Both the position numbers and the translations under genes were made by a program. From the NCBI GenBank assembly GCA_937958345.1, contig CALGNW010000357.1, positions 1 to 20,208 of the forward strand: 20,208 nt of DNA, read 5' to 3'. This document shows positions 1 to 8,221 of this stretch, one piece after another. The DNA comes from an uncultured Neomegalonema sp. Lineage in GTDB: Bacteria > Pseudomonadota > Alphaproteobacteria > Rhodobacterales > Rhodobacteraceae. The notes under the pieces were generated by a model, which made no database searches, was not told the origin of the DNA, and saw only the letters and a program-made list of their open reading frames with translations. Within the stretch, counting starts at the first letter, position 1; every line of letters begins with the position of its first letter.

Positions 1-2133
1 CATGAACTGGTGAAGGCGGGTAAGGTCGATCTCGATTATCTGCTGCGCTACACCAACTCGCCATGGCTTGTGGTCGACAATCCGGGCGGGGCCGATGACG
101 GCATGTTCGCCCGCGATGAAGACGGCGAGCCGTTGATCTGGAGCCGCAAATACGACGTTGCCAAGGTTGCGAAGGCCAATCGTCTCGATGCGTCGCTCAA
201 AGGGACATTCACGCTGGACGATGGCCGCAAGGTGCGTCCGGTTTTCCACATTCTTGCTGAAAAATATCTCGATCCGCAATACGCGCCGGAGGCTGTTGCC
301 GAAGTAACAGGCGTTGCGGCAAAAACGATCAAGCGCCTCGCGTTCGAGATTGCGAAGACCGCGTTTCAGGAGGCAATCGAGATTGATACCCCGTGGACTG
401 ATGTTTACGGCGAGCGCCACGAGAAAATGATTGGCCGTCCGGTCAGCTTCCATGCCATGCGCGGGATCAGCGCCCACTCGAACGGGTTCCAGACCTGCCG
501 CGCAATCCATGTGCTGCAACTGTTGCTGGGTTCGGTAGAGGTCCCCGGCGGTTTCCGTTTCAAGCCGCCCTATCCAAAGCCAATGGAGGGGCATCCCGCT
601 CCCCATACGAACCTCAAAGAAGACGGTACGCTCGGCGGGCCGCATCTGGGGTATCCGCGCGGTCCCGAAGACCTGCAACTGAACGACGACGGGTCGGCGC
701 GGCGCATCGACAAGGCCTATACGTGGGACGCGCCGATGTCCGCGCACGGCCTGATGCACATGGTCATCAGCAACGCCTACGCGGGTGATCCGTACAAGAT
801 CGACACGCTGTTTATGTACATGGCGAATATGTCGTGGAATTCGTCCATGAACACGCGCGGCGTTATGGAAATGCTGGAGGCGAAAGACGAGAGCGGCGAA
901 TACAAAATTCCGTATATCATCTACTCGGATGCCTATTCGTCCGAAATGGTTGCGTATTCCGATCTCGTCCTTCCCGACACGACGTATCTGGAGCGGCACG
1001 ATTGTATCAGCCTGCTCGACCGCCCGATTTGCGAGGCCGAGGCCGCCGCCGATGCGATCCGCTGGCCTGTTGTTGACCCGAAAACTCAAGGCTATGACCG
1101 TGACGTGAAGGGCTTTCAGTCCGCGCTCTGTGACCTCGGCGCAAAGCTCGGCCTGCCGGGCTTTGTCAAAGAAGACGGCAGCCAGAAGTTCGCGGATTAC
1201 GCCGATTATATCGTCAATCACGAACGCCGCCCCGGTGTCGGCCCGCTTGCGGGTTGGCGCAACGAGGATGGTTCCGGCAAGGGACGCGGTGCGCCGAACC
1301 CGAAGCAAATCGAGAAATACATCGAGAATGGCGGTTTCTGGATGGAGCATGTCCCCGAGGACGCGCAATACTATAAGTTCGCCAACCAGAGCTATCAGGA
1401 CTGGGCCGTCAAAATCGGTCTTTTTGACAAGCCCGCGCCCTACACAATGCAGCTTTATGTTGAAACGCTGCAAAAGTTCCGCAACGCCGCCAAGGGCCAC
1501 GGCGACCGTGTGCCGCCCGTGCATCATCGCGAGCGGATTATCGAGACGTTCGACCCGCTTCCGATCTGGTATGAGCCGTTTGAGCAGGCGGGCGTCGATA
1601 CCTCCGAATATCCGCTGCACGCCATCACCCAGCGTCCGGCGGCGATGTATCACTCATGGGGTTCGCAGAATGCATGGCTGCGCCAGATTCATGGCCGCAA
1701 CCCGCTCTATGTTCCCGGCGAAGTGTGTGATCAACACGATCTGAAGGACGGTGACTGGGCGCATGTCACCTCGCATCACGGGCGCATCACTGTGCCCGTC
1801 GCGCGGATGGATGCTGTCAACGGCAAGACCCTGTGGACGTGGAATGCCATCGGCAAGCGCAAGGGTGCATGGGCGCTGTCCGACGGCGCACCCGAAGTCA
1901 CAAAGGGCTTTTTGCTCAATCACCTGATCCACGAGCTGCTGCCGTCGAAGGGCGACGGCCTGCGCTGGGCGAACTCCGACCCGATCACGGGACAGGCCGC
2001 TTGGTATGACCTGCGCGTGAAGATCGAAAAGGCCGACGGCCCGCTCGACGCGCCGCTGCCGGATACGGGCAAGCAAAAATCGCCGGTCGGCCAAGGCCCG
2101 GACGAAGTGCGTTACGGGGAAGAGTGGACGTGA
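1..2133 (+). CDS. soeA: Molybdopterin oxidoreductase, SoeA-type catalytic subunit (5' end outside window)
   Basis: This is the C-terminal ~710 residues of a DMSO-reductase-family molybdoprotein. The frame is open from base 1 (His-Glu-Leu before the GTG at 10), so the true start lies upstream, with the N-terminal iron-sulfur motif and the Mo ligand. Visible are the central MopB region with the conserved SDLVLPDTTYLERHD segment (about 958-1002) and the C-terminal molybdopterin-dinucleotide-binding domain from about 1610 to the end, including NAIGKRKGAW (about 1840-1870) and NHLIHELLP (about 1918). These C-terminal phrases and the B and C subunits downstream resemble sulfite dehydrogenase SoeABC, a cytoplasmic membrane-attached enzyme that oxidises sulfite to sulfate and reduces quinone. 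Family SoeA is roughly 950 residues, so about 240 are missing. It ends in a 4-base overlap with the next gene. A related enzyme with another substrate (thiosulfate, polysulfide, DMSO) cannot be excluded. The substrate is inferred, not seen. Confidence 0.85.
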   Translation, partial: HELVKAGKVDLDYLLRYTNSPWLVVDNPGGADDGMFARDEDGEPLIWSRKYDVAKVAKANRLDASLKGTFTLDDGRKVRPVFHILAEKYLDPQYAPEAVAEVTGVAAKTIKRLAFEIAKTAFQEAIEIDTPWTDVYGERHEKMIGRPVSFHAMRGISAHSNGFQTCRAIHVLQLLLGSVEVPGGFRFKPPYPKPMEGHPAPHTNLKEDGTLGGPHLGYPRGPEDLQLNDDGSARRIDKAYTWDAPMSAHGLMHMVISNAYAGDPYKIDTLFMYMANMSWNSSMNTRGVMEMLEAKDESGEYKIPYIIYSDAYSSEMVAYSDLVLPDTTYLERHDCISLLDRPICEAEAAADAIRWPVVDPKTQGYDRDVKGFQSALCDLGAKLGLPGFVKEDGSQKFADYADYIVNHERRPGVGPLAGWRNEDGSGKGRGAPNPKQIEKYIENGGFWMEHVPEDAQYYKFANQSYQDWAVKIGLFDKPAPYTMQLYVETLQKFRNAAKGHGDRVPPVHHRERIIETFDPLPIWYEPFEQAGVDTSEYPLHAITQRPAAMYHSWGSQNAWLRQIHGRNPLYVPGEVCDQHDLKDGDWAHVTSHHGRITVPVARMDAVNGKTLWTWNAIGKRKGAWALSDGAPEVTKGFLLNHLIHELLPSKGDGLRWANSDPITGQAAWYDLRVKIEKADGPLDAPLPDTGKQKSPVGQGPDEVRYGEEWT

Positions 2134-2972
2134 AATCGACCACCTACCATATCGAGGGCGGTGACGGCGTAGAGCTGTTCGTGCGCGATGGCGGAAACGA
2201 GAACGGCCCGCCGATCCTGTTTCTGCACGGCTGGTCACAGCATCATCTGTGCTGGACGAAACAGTTTGAGGGGCCGCTGGCGCAAGATTATCGCCTTGTC
2301 GCCATCGACCTGCGCGGTCACGGCGCATCTGATATCCATGACGATCCCGAATATTACGTCCATTCCAAAAGCTGGGCTGACGATATCAATGCGGTGATCG
2401 AGGCGTGCGAATTAGAGCGTCCTTTGGTGGTTGGCTGGTCAATGGGCGGACGTATCGCGCAGGACTATGTGCATCACTATGGCTGCGGCGATATTGCGGG
2501 CCTTGCGCTGGTCGGCAGTTCAACGACGCTGCCGGGTGATCCTGCTACAATCGCAAAGCGCCGCCCCGATGTTGTCGCCGAGGGAATGTATTCCGACGAT
2601 CAGCGCGTGGCGCTTGCCGCGACGATTGCGTTCGTAAAGGGCTGTTTTGCCTCAACGCTGTCGAAGATGGATCTGGCGACGATGGTCGGCTTTAACATGC
2701 TGGTTCCGCCGCATGTCCGCCGCGCCTCGCGCCTGCGCGAGCAGGATTACGAGCCTGACTTTACCGCTTTTTCCTGCCCGGTATCCCTGTTTTGGGGGGA
2801 CGCGGAAAAACTGGTCTTTCGTGAGATGATCGACGCAACCATGTCCGAAATCCCCCATGCAAGGCTCGTCCCGTTCGCGGGAACCGGCCACGCACCGTTC
2901 TGGGAGCGGCCAGAACAATTTGATACACACCTCGCCGAATTCGCACGCGAAACTCTGGGAGTCGCTGCATGA
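2130..2972 (+). CDS. Alpha/beta hydrolase inside the soe operon
   Basis: A 280-residue alpha/beta-hydrolase-fold enzyme. Visible are the oxyanion-hole HG motif in FLHGWSQHH (about residues 31-39), the nucleophile elbow GWSMGG with Ser about 104, the acid Asp about 224 in LFWGDAEKL, and the catalytic His about 254 in GTGHAPFW. The triad is therefore complete. The family includes esterases, haloperoxidase-like enzymes and C-C hydrolases, and the substrate cannot be read from sequence. No signal peptide is apparent, so it is probably cytoplasmic. I chose the GTG at 2130 because it makes a GTGA overlap with the soeA stop and lies 9 bases after GGGGA. A GTG at 2124 would be only 3 bases from that site. 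It sits between catalytic and electron-transfer subunits, overlapping both neighbours by 4 bases, so it must be co-transcribed and is probably translationally coupled. Its position suggests a role linked to the complex or its substrate, which is inference. Confidence 0.85.
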   Translation: MKSTTYHIEGGDGVELFVRDGGNENGPPILFLHGWSQHHLCWTKQFEGPLAQDYRLVAIDLRGHGASDIHDDPEYYVHSKSWADDINAVIEACELERPLVVGWSMGGRIAQDYVHHYGCGDIAGLALVGSSTTLPGDPATIAKRRPDVVAEGMYSDDQRVALAATIAFVKGCFASTLSKMDLATMVGFNMLVPPHVRRASRLREQDYEPDFTAFSCPVSLFWGDAEKLVFREMIDATMSEIPHARLVPFAGTGHAPFWERPEQFDTHLAEFARETLGVAA

Positions 2973-3712
2973 CAATGCTACCTGCCTCAACCGACCGGAA
3001 GCTCGGGCTGGTTATCGACCTCGATATATGCGTTGGCTGTCATGCCTGCGTCGTGTCGTGCAAAGAATGGAACACCGGCGGTTATGGCGCGCCGCTCTCC
3101 GATCAGAATGCCTATGGTGACGAACCGGTCGGATCGTGGTTGAACCGCGTCCATACCTTTGAAGTTAAACCGGAAAACGCACCTGCGCGCGTGGTTCATT
3201 TCCCGAAATCGTGCCTTCATTGCGAGGATGCACCCTGCGTTACGGTGTGCCCGACCGGTGCGAGCTTTAAACGCTCGGACGACGGCATCGTGCTTGTGAA
3301 CGAAGATTCCTGCATTGGTTGCGGCCTTTGCGCCTGGGCCTGCCCTTACGGCGCGCGCGAGATGGACGGCGCGGAAAAGGTGATGAAGAAATGCACCCTC
3401 TGCGTGGACCGGATCTATAACGAAAACATCCCCGAGGAAGACCGCACCCCGTCCTGTGTGCGGACCTGTCCGGCAAAGGCCCGTCATTTCGGTGACTTAA
3501 ACGATCCCAACTCGGATGTTTCGATCATGGTCGCGGATCGCGGCGGATTTGACCTGATGCCGGAACAGGGCACAAAGCCAACCAACAAATACCTGCCGCC
3601 GCGCCCCAAGCAGGATGACCTGAACGAGCCTGTAAATCTTGCGAGCCTTGCCGAACCAAAAGCTTCGGGCTTTCTGGGATGGCTGGATGACGCTTTGACG
3701 AGGATTGGCTGA
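2969..3712 (+). CDS. soeB: 4Fe-4S ferredoxin subunit, SoeB-type
   Basis: A 247-residue electron-transfer subunit of a DMSO-reductase-type complex. Sixteen cysteines fall in four groups: 21/24/27/31, 82/85/90/94, 115/118/121/125 and 142/145/163/167. This is the standard pattern for four [4Fe-4S] clusters in DmsB/PsrB/SoeB proteins. The N-terminus (LVIDLDICVGCHACVVSCKEWN) is typical and lacks a signal peptide, in line with a cytoplasmic complex. It would pass electrons from the molybdenum subunit to the membrane anchor encoded next. The ATG at 2969 overlaps the hydrolase stop as ATGA, with a GGGAG-like site just before it. The end overlaps soeC by one base (TGATG). The C-terminal ~70 residues are proline-rich and less conserved, and end in an amphipathic helix-like stretch. 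Family assignment is firm; the SoeB label rests on its partners. Confidence 0.9.
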   Translation: MTMLPASTDRKLGLVIDLDICVGCHACVVSCKEWNTGGYGAPLSDQNAYGDEPVGSWLNRVHTFEVKPENAPARVVHFPKSCLHCEDAPCVTVCPTGASFKRSDDGIVLVNEDSCIGCGLCAWACPYGAREMDGAEKVMKKCTLCVDRIYNENIPEEDRTPSCVRTCPAKARHFGDLNDPNSDVSIMVADRGGFDLMPEQGTKPTNKYLPPRPKQDDLNEPVNLASLAEPKASGFLGWLDDALTRIG

Positions 3713-4632
3713 TGCATCCCGCTGCTTCTGTTATTTTCTTCACGGTCTTTTCCGGGGCAGGTTTCGGCCTGCTTATCCTGATGGGCTTTGCGACATATTC
3801 CAGCGCAACGCCGACGACGGCATTTCTGCTTGTGCATTTCGGATTGGCATTCGCGATGGCCGTGGCCGGGCTGATTTCTTCGACGTTTCACCTCGGACAC
3901 CCGGAACGGGCATGGCGCGCGCTGACCCAATGGCGCAGCTCGTGGCTGTCGCGTGAGGGCGTGCTGGCCATTCTCACCCTCGCATTTGCCGGGCTTTACG
4001 CGCTTTTGTGGATATTTTTCGATGTGCCGAGTGGCATTCTCGGCGTGATTTCAGCGATCCTCGCCCTGATCACTGTTTATGCGACCGGAATGATTTACGC
4101 GCAGATCAAAGCCGTACAGCTTTGGAATCGCACGCTCACCCCGATTTGCTATCTGTTGTTCAGCCTTGCGGGCGGCGCGCTGTTGTTCCTGATGCTGCAT
4201 GCTGTCTTTTTCGGCGAGGCCGGTCCATTCCTTTCGAGCGTTGCGCTGGTTCTGTTGGTCGTTGCATGGGCCGCGAAGATTTTCTGGTGGCTGACGGGCG
4301 ACAGGATTGTCCCGCTTTCGACGACCGGAAGCGCGACGGGCCTCGGCAAGATCGGCAAGACCCGCTTGCTTGAAGCGCCGCATACCGGCTCGAACTATCT
4401 GATGAAGGAAATGGGCCACCAGATCGCGCGGAAGCATGCGTCAAAGCTGAGGATGATCTCCGTTTTGCTGGGCGCAATCGTGCCGGTCATTCTGATTCTG
4501 GTCGCGTTGCCTGCTCCGGCAGATGCCGTTTGGCTGGTGCTGGCGATGCTTGCGCATCTCGCGGGCATGCTGACCGAGCGATGGCTGTTTTTTGCCGAAG
4601 CAAAACATGCGGTTATGACATTCTATCAGTAG
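3712..4632 (+). CDS. soeC: DmsC/SoeC-type membrane anchor subunit
   Basis: A 306-residue integral membrane protein with about eight hydrophobic segments (near residues 6-28, 37-57, 83-102, 107-129, 143-165, 175-195, 247-267 and 273-292). The motif HLGHPERAWRA followed by SSWLSRE (about 60-82) is characteristic of the DmsC family, which anchors DMSO-reductase-type complexes and handles quinone. With the preceding ferredoxin subunit it would carry electrons from sulfite oxidation into the quinone pool. A polar loop of about 50 residues separates segments six and seven. The ATG overlaps the soeB stop by one base, with AGGATTGG as ribosome site. It ends 4 bases before the stop of the convergent SCP2 gene, leaving no room for a separate terminator. 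Family assignment is firm; SoeC is inferred from the operon. Confidence 0.88.
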   Translation: MHPAASVIFFTVFSGAGFGLLILMGFATYSSATPTTAFLLVHFGLAFAMAVAGLISSTFHLGHPERAWRALTQWRSSWLSREGVLAILTLAFAGLYALLWIFFDVPSGILGVISAILALITVYATGMIYAQIKAVQLWNRTLTPICYLLFSLAGGALLFLMLHAVFFGEAGPFLSSVALVLLVVAWAAKIFWWLTGDRIVPLSTTGSATGLGKIGKTRLLEAPHTGSNYLMKEMGHQIARKHASKLRMISVLLGAIVPVILILVALPAPADAVWLVLAMLAHLAGMLTERWLFFAEAKHAVMTFYQ

Positions 4633-4636
4633 GCAA

Positions 4637-4927
4637 TTAGTCGTCGGTCAGAACCGCGCTGACCTTCAGGGCGCGTGATGTGCTGCCATCCACGCTCAGC
4701 GCGCCGGTCATATAAGCGGTCATCGGGTTCCGCTCGCCCGAGAAAATCTCTTTAAATACATCAGCCGAGGCGGACAGCGTGACGTCCGCTTCGCCATCGG
4801 TATCGGTGTCCCGCGCGCCGGTTTCGTCCAGCCAGATCGTGCCCTCGTCTGCAATCACCAGCTTGACTGTACCTTCGATGTTTCCTTCGGCTTTTGCCTG
4901 TAGGACGGGCAGGAACTCTTCAATCAT
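4637..4927 (-). CDS. Small SCP2 sterol/lipid-carrier domain protein
   Basis: A 96-residue single-domain protein. The pattern of a helix-rich N-terminus (MIEEFLPVLQAKAEGN), a strand region (GTVKLVIADEGTIWLDE), a DVTLSASADVFKEIFSGERNPMTAY-type stretch split by a turn, then YMTGALSVDGSTSRALKVSAVL matches the SCP-2 sterol-transfer fold, including the usual 'parameter ... G.l.v.Gd...a..l' ending. Members bind lipids or acyl-CoAs nonspecifically, and free-standing bacterial copies have no settled role. I chose the ATG at 4927 because GAGAGA lies about 7 bases upstream. The frame extends upstream to 4987 but those 20 extra residues look noncoding. It is tail-to-tail with soeC (4-base gap) and divergent from glnE, about 100 bases away. 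Confidence 0.8.
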   Translation of the reverse strand: MIEEFLPVLQAKAEGNIEGTVKLVIADEGTIWLDETGARDTDTDGEADVTLSASADVFKEIFSGERNPMTAYMTGALSVDGSTSRALKVSAVLTDD

Positions 4928-5031
4928 GTCTTGTCTCTCATTCGGATTGCGAACGGTGCGCCGCAGTTGATTGCATTTAAGGTGCAATGGTTCAACACTG
5001 CCGCGAGAATGAACAGACTAAGGCGGTGGAT

Positions 5032-7911
5032 ATGAACGCTTCGTTCCTTGCGGCGCTTCAATGTGCGCCGATTCCGTATGATCCCGAGCGCGCGGCGTCT
5101 GTCCTTTCAGACCTTCCCGGGCTTAATCCGTCAGTACGCCCTTTGCTCGAAGGGGCCGCCGGATGCAGTCCTTACCTCGCGCGGTCGCTAACCCTTGAAA
5201 ATGAATTCGTTTTTCAGGCTATGCACCGCCCCGCTGCAGAGACGATTGCCGATATTCTGACCCAGACGCGCGCGGCGGGTCGAAGCGAAACCCAAGAAGC
5301 GTTGATGAGAACGCTAAGAACTCTTAAGCGCCGGAACGCGCTTTTTGTTGCGCTGTGCGATTTGGGTAAAGTCCTGCCGCTGGATACAATTCTCAAGGCA
5401 ATCTCGGACTTTGCCGATGCGAGTATTTCCGCGACAGCGGAGTGGCTGTTAAACGACTTTGCCCGGCGCGATCAGTTGCCTTTAGATAAAGAGGACCCCG
5501 TCGGATCGTCCGGTCTTGCGATCCTCGGATTGGGAAAACTTGGCGCGCACGAACTGAACTATTCATCAGACGTAGACCTGATTTTATTCTTCGACCCCGA
5601 CCGCCACGCGCCGGACGATTACGCCCGTGTAAAGCAGCGGTTTAACCAGCTTACCCGTCAGTTCGTAAAAATCCTTTCGGATCAGACGGCTGACGGATAC
5701 GTTCATCGCGTGGACCTGCGCCTGCGCCCTGATCCCGGTTCGACGGCGGCTTGCATGGGGATGGATGCAGCCGAGCGTTACTATGAAAGTTTCGGTCAGA
5801 ACTGGGAAAGGGCCGCTTTTATTAAGGCGCGTCCGGTCGGCGGCGACATTGCGGCGGGTGAAGACTTTCTGAAAGGGATGGTTCCGTTTGTCTGGCGCAA
5901 ATATCTCGATTTTGCGACCATCGAAGACGTCCGCAAGATGAAGTCGCTGATTCATAAACACAAAGGCCACGGAGCGATCGCCGTTGCCGGTCATAACGTA
6001 AAGCTGGGGCGCGGGGGTATCCGCGAGATCGAGTTTTTTGCCCAAACGCAGCAGTTGATTGCCGGAGGACGCGAACCCGAATTGAGGGATCGCAAGACGC
6101 TCGATACGTTGCTCTCGCTGGAAAAGCACGGCTGGGTTGCTGGTAAAACCCGCGCGGAACTCGCTGAAAGCTACTCATTTCTGCGCATGCTCGAACACCG
6201 CTTGCAAATGATCGACGACGCACAAACTCACACCATGCCGACCGACGCGGCGGGCTTGCTTCGGGTCGCTAATTTTTGCGGCCTTGCCGATGTCGCGGCT
6301 CTGGAGGTCGAGCTGCGCCATCACCTGACGCGCGTGTCAGGTCATTTCGAGCGGCTGTTCAACGAGGACGCGGCGGAGGATGATGCACCGCCGTTGTCGG
6401 CGCAGACCGAGGCGCAGATTGCCGACATGCTTGCGGCGAAGGGGTTTCGCGATCCCGCGCGGGCCGCCGCGCTGTTGGCGGTATGGAGCGGCGCTTCGCT
6501 GACGGCGACCAAGACCCCGCGTGCGCAGGCAAAACTGGACCGCCTTGTGCCGCGCATTATCGAGGCGACGGCATCGGCGCTTGACCCCGATGGCGCGTTG
6601 GCGGAATTCGACCGTTTTCTCCACGGGCTTCCGTCAGGGGTTCAGATTCTGTCGTTGTTCGAAGCAAACCCCAACTTACTCGATTTGATTACCGAGATTT
6701 GTGCCGCGGCCCCGCGTCTGGCGCATTATCTGGGGCGCAATGCCCAGGTTATCGACGCGATGCTTGCGCAGGATTTCTTTGAACCGCTGCCTGATGCCGA
6801 AACGCTGTTGGGCGAACTGGCGGGGGCGTTGCCGCAGGGTGATGATTTCGAAGAGGTGCTGAACACCGCACGCCGCTGGTCAAAGGAACGGCACTTTCGC
6901 ATCGGCGCGCAACTGCTCTGCGGTATCTCGACCCCGGACGAGGCGGCGCGCGGTTATACCGCGCTGGCCGATGCCTGCATCCGCGCGCTGACGCCCAGCG
7001 TCACCGCCCAACTGGCGCGGCGTCACGGTAATCCGCCCGGCGGGGGGGCCTGCGTTCTGGCGATGGGGCGGCTTGGTGCGCGCGAAATGACAGCGTCGAG
7101 CGACCTTGACCTGCTGGTGATCTATGACGACACGGACGACCCGTCGGATGGTCCCGTTCCGCTGTCTCCGCAGCAGTATTTTGCCCGCTGGACCCAGCGG
7201 CTGGTTGCCGCGCTGACGGCCCAGACCGCCGAGGGTGCGCTCTACGAGGTGGACATGCGCCTGCGCCCGTCCGGGCGATCCGGCCCTTTGGCAACGCGAT
7301 TAGAGGCATTTAGAAAGTATCAGGCCGAAGATGCGTGGACGTGGGAGCATATGTCTCTGACGCGCGGACGGATTGTCTGCGGCCCGTCCGACCTTTTGAA
7401 CCGCACGCGCGCCGCGATCAATCAGGTGCTGGAAATGCCGCGCGACAGGACGGCGACTCTGGAAAACGCGCTGGAAATGCGCCATCGGCTGATCGATGCG
7501 AACCCCGATGCCCATACCCAGCCTTTGAATGTAAAGCTGGCGCGCGGCGGGATGCTCGATATCGACTTTGTGCTGCAAACGCGGCTGTTGTTGGCCGGAT
7601 GCGGGTCTTTGCAAACGGTAACGGCGGACACGATGATGGCGGCACTCGCACAGGCGGATCTGCTGAGCGATGCGGAGCGGGATGCGCTTTCTGCGGCCCA
7701 TCAATTCCAGACCGCCATCCTGCAATTTTCCCGCCTTGCGTTGGATAGGCCGCTGTCGTCGGAAACCGCGTCGCCCGCCTTGGGGGCCGCGATTGCCCGG
7801 GCGTTGGGGCTGGAGGATTTCGCGCAGGTCGCGGCAACATTGATCCGGCGTCAGGCGGCGGTTCGGACGATTTTTGAATCACACTTCGCCGGTATCGCAG
7901 CGGACCCTTAG
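5032..7911 (+). CDS. glnE: Bifunctional glutamine synthetase adenylyltransferase/adenylyl-removing enzyme
   Basis: A 959-residue GlnE, close to the usual family length. It adds AMP to and removes it from the tyrosine of glutamine synthetase, under control of PII proteins and glutamine. Two nucleotidyltransferase domains are clear. The N-terminal deadenylylation domain has GLGKLGAHELNYSSDVDL with acidic residues D180 and D182. The C-terminal adenylylation domain has AMGRLGAREMTASSDLDL with D691 and D693. Each is followed by an RLRP motif (VDLRLRPDPG and VDMRLRPSGR). Both active sites look intact. I favour the ATG at 5032, preceded by AGGCGGT at about 6 bases. An in-frame ATG at 4987 would add 15 residues that look nonconserved. 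The gene stands alone. Its stop overlaps, on the opposite strand, the end of the cyclodeaminase remnant. Confidence 0.96.
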   Translation: MNASFLAALQCAPIPYDPERAASVLSDLPGLNPSVRPLLEGAAGCSPYLARSLTLENEFVFQAMHRPAAETIADILTQTRAAGRSETQEALMRTLRTLKRRNALFVALCDLGKVLPLDTILKAISDFADASISATAEWLLNDFARRDQLPLDKEDPVGSSGLAILGLGKLGAHELNYSSDVDLILFFDPDRHAPDDYARVKQRFNQLTRQFVKILSDQTADGYVHRVDLRLRPDPGSTAACMGMDAAERYYESFGQNWERAAFIKARPVGGDIAAGEDFLKGMVPFVWRKYLDFATIEDVRKMKSLIHKHKGHGAIAVAGHNVKLGRGGIREIEFFAQTQQLIAGGREPELRDRKTLDTLLSLEKHGWVAGKTRAELAESYSFLRMLEHRLQMIDDAQTHTMPTDAAGLLRVANFCGLADVAALEVELRHHLTRVSGHFERLFNEDAAEDDAPPLSAQTEAQIADMLAAKGFRDPARAAALLAVWSGASLTATKTPRAQAKLDRLVPRIIEATASALDPDGALAEFDRFLHGLPSGVQILSLFEANPNLLDLITEICAAAPRLAHYLGRNAQVIDAMLAQDFFEPLPDAETLLGELAGALPQGDDFEEVLNTARRWSKERHFRIGAQLLCGISTPDEAARGYTALADACIRALTPSVTAQLARRHGNPPGGGACVLAMGRLGAREMTASSDLDLLVIYDDTDDPSDGPVPLSPQQYFARWTQRLVAALTAQTAEGALYEVDMRLRPSGRSGPLATRLEAFRKYQAEDAWTWEHMSLTRGRIVCGPSDLLNRTRAAINQVLEMPRDRTATLENALEMRHRLIDANPDAHTQPLNVKLARGGMLDIDFVLQTRLLLAGCGSLQTVTADTMMAALAQADLLSDAERDALSAAHQFQTAILQFSRLALDRPLSSETASPALGAAIARALGLEDFAQVAATLIRRQAAVRTIFESHFAGIAADP

Positions 7912-8183
7912 GGCGGGTCGGGCGCTGTCGTTTCGGCGTGCGCCGCCAGCACAATCCGCGCCATTGCAATGTCCTGAACGGCGAGGCCGGTCAGATCGGT
8001 AACATCTTTGATGTGGCAATCGGCGTGATGTTCGGGAAACGTAATATGCCCGACGGGAGGCAGGTTCACCTCGTTGCGGCTGACGGCGCGGTAGGCGTTC
8101 CCGATGGCTTTTGCGGCCTTTAGCGGATCAATCAGGGCTTCGATTTCCGGGCGGCTGAGGGTAATCATAAGGGCGCTGTGCAT
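7908..8183 (-). pseudogene. Ornithine cyclodeaminase/mu-crystallin family remnant with large internal deletion
   Basis: An open frame of 91 residues (ATG at 8183, or 86 from the ATG at 8168). Its first ~54 residues after MITLSRPEIEALIDP read as the N-terminus of the ornithine cyclodeaminase/mu-crystallin family, including an AYRAVSRNEVNLPP stretch. They are followed directly by DVTDLTGLAVQDIAMARIVL, which matches the extreme C-terminus of the same family (the 'FDstGlAiqD' block). A full member is about 310-330 residues with a central Rossmann NAD domain, and that domain is absent. The join lies near 8007, within HIK/DVT, and the reading frame is kept. I read it as an intact gene that lost about 230 codons. 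Neither candidate start has a good ribosome site. It is divergent from the aminotransferase and convergent with glnE, overlapping its stop. A functional mini-protein is possible but no activity can be proposed. Confidence 0.7.
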
Positions 8184-8221
8184 TCCGTCAGGCGCGATGT
8201 TCGCGGGAAAAGAAAATTGCT

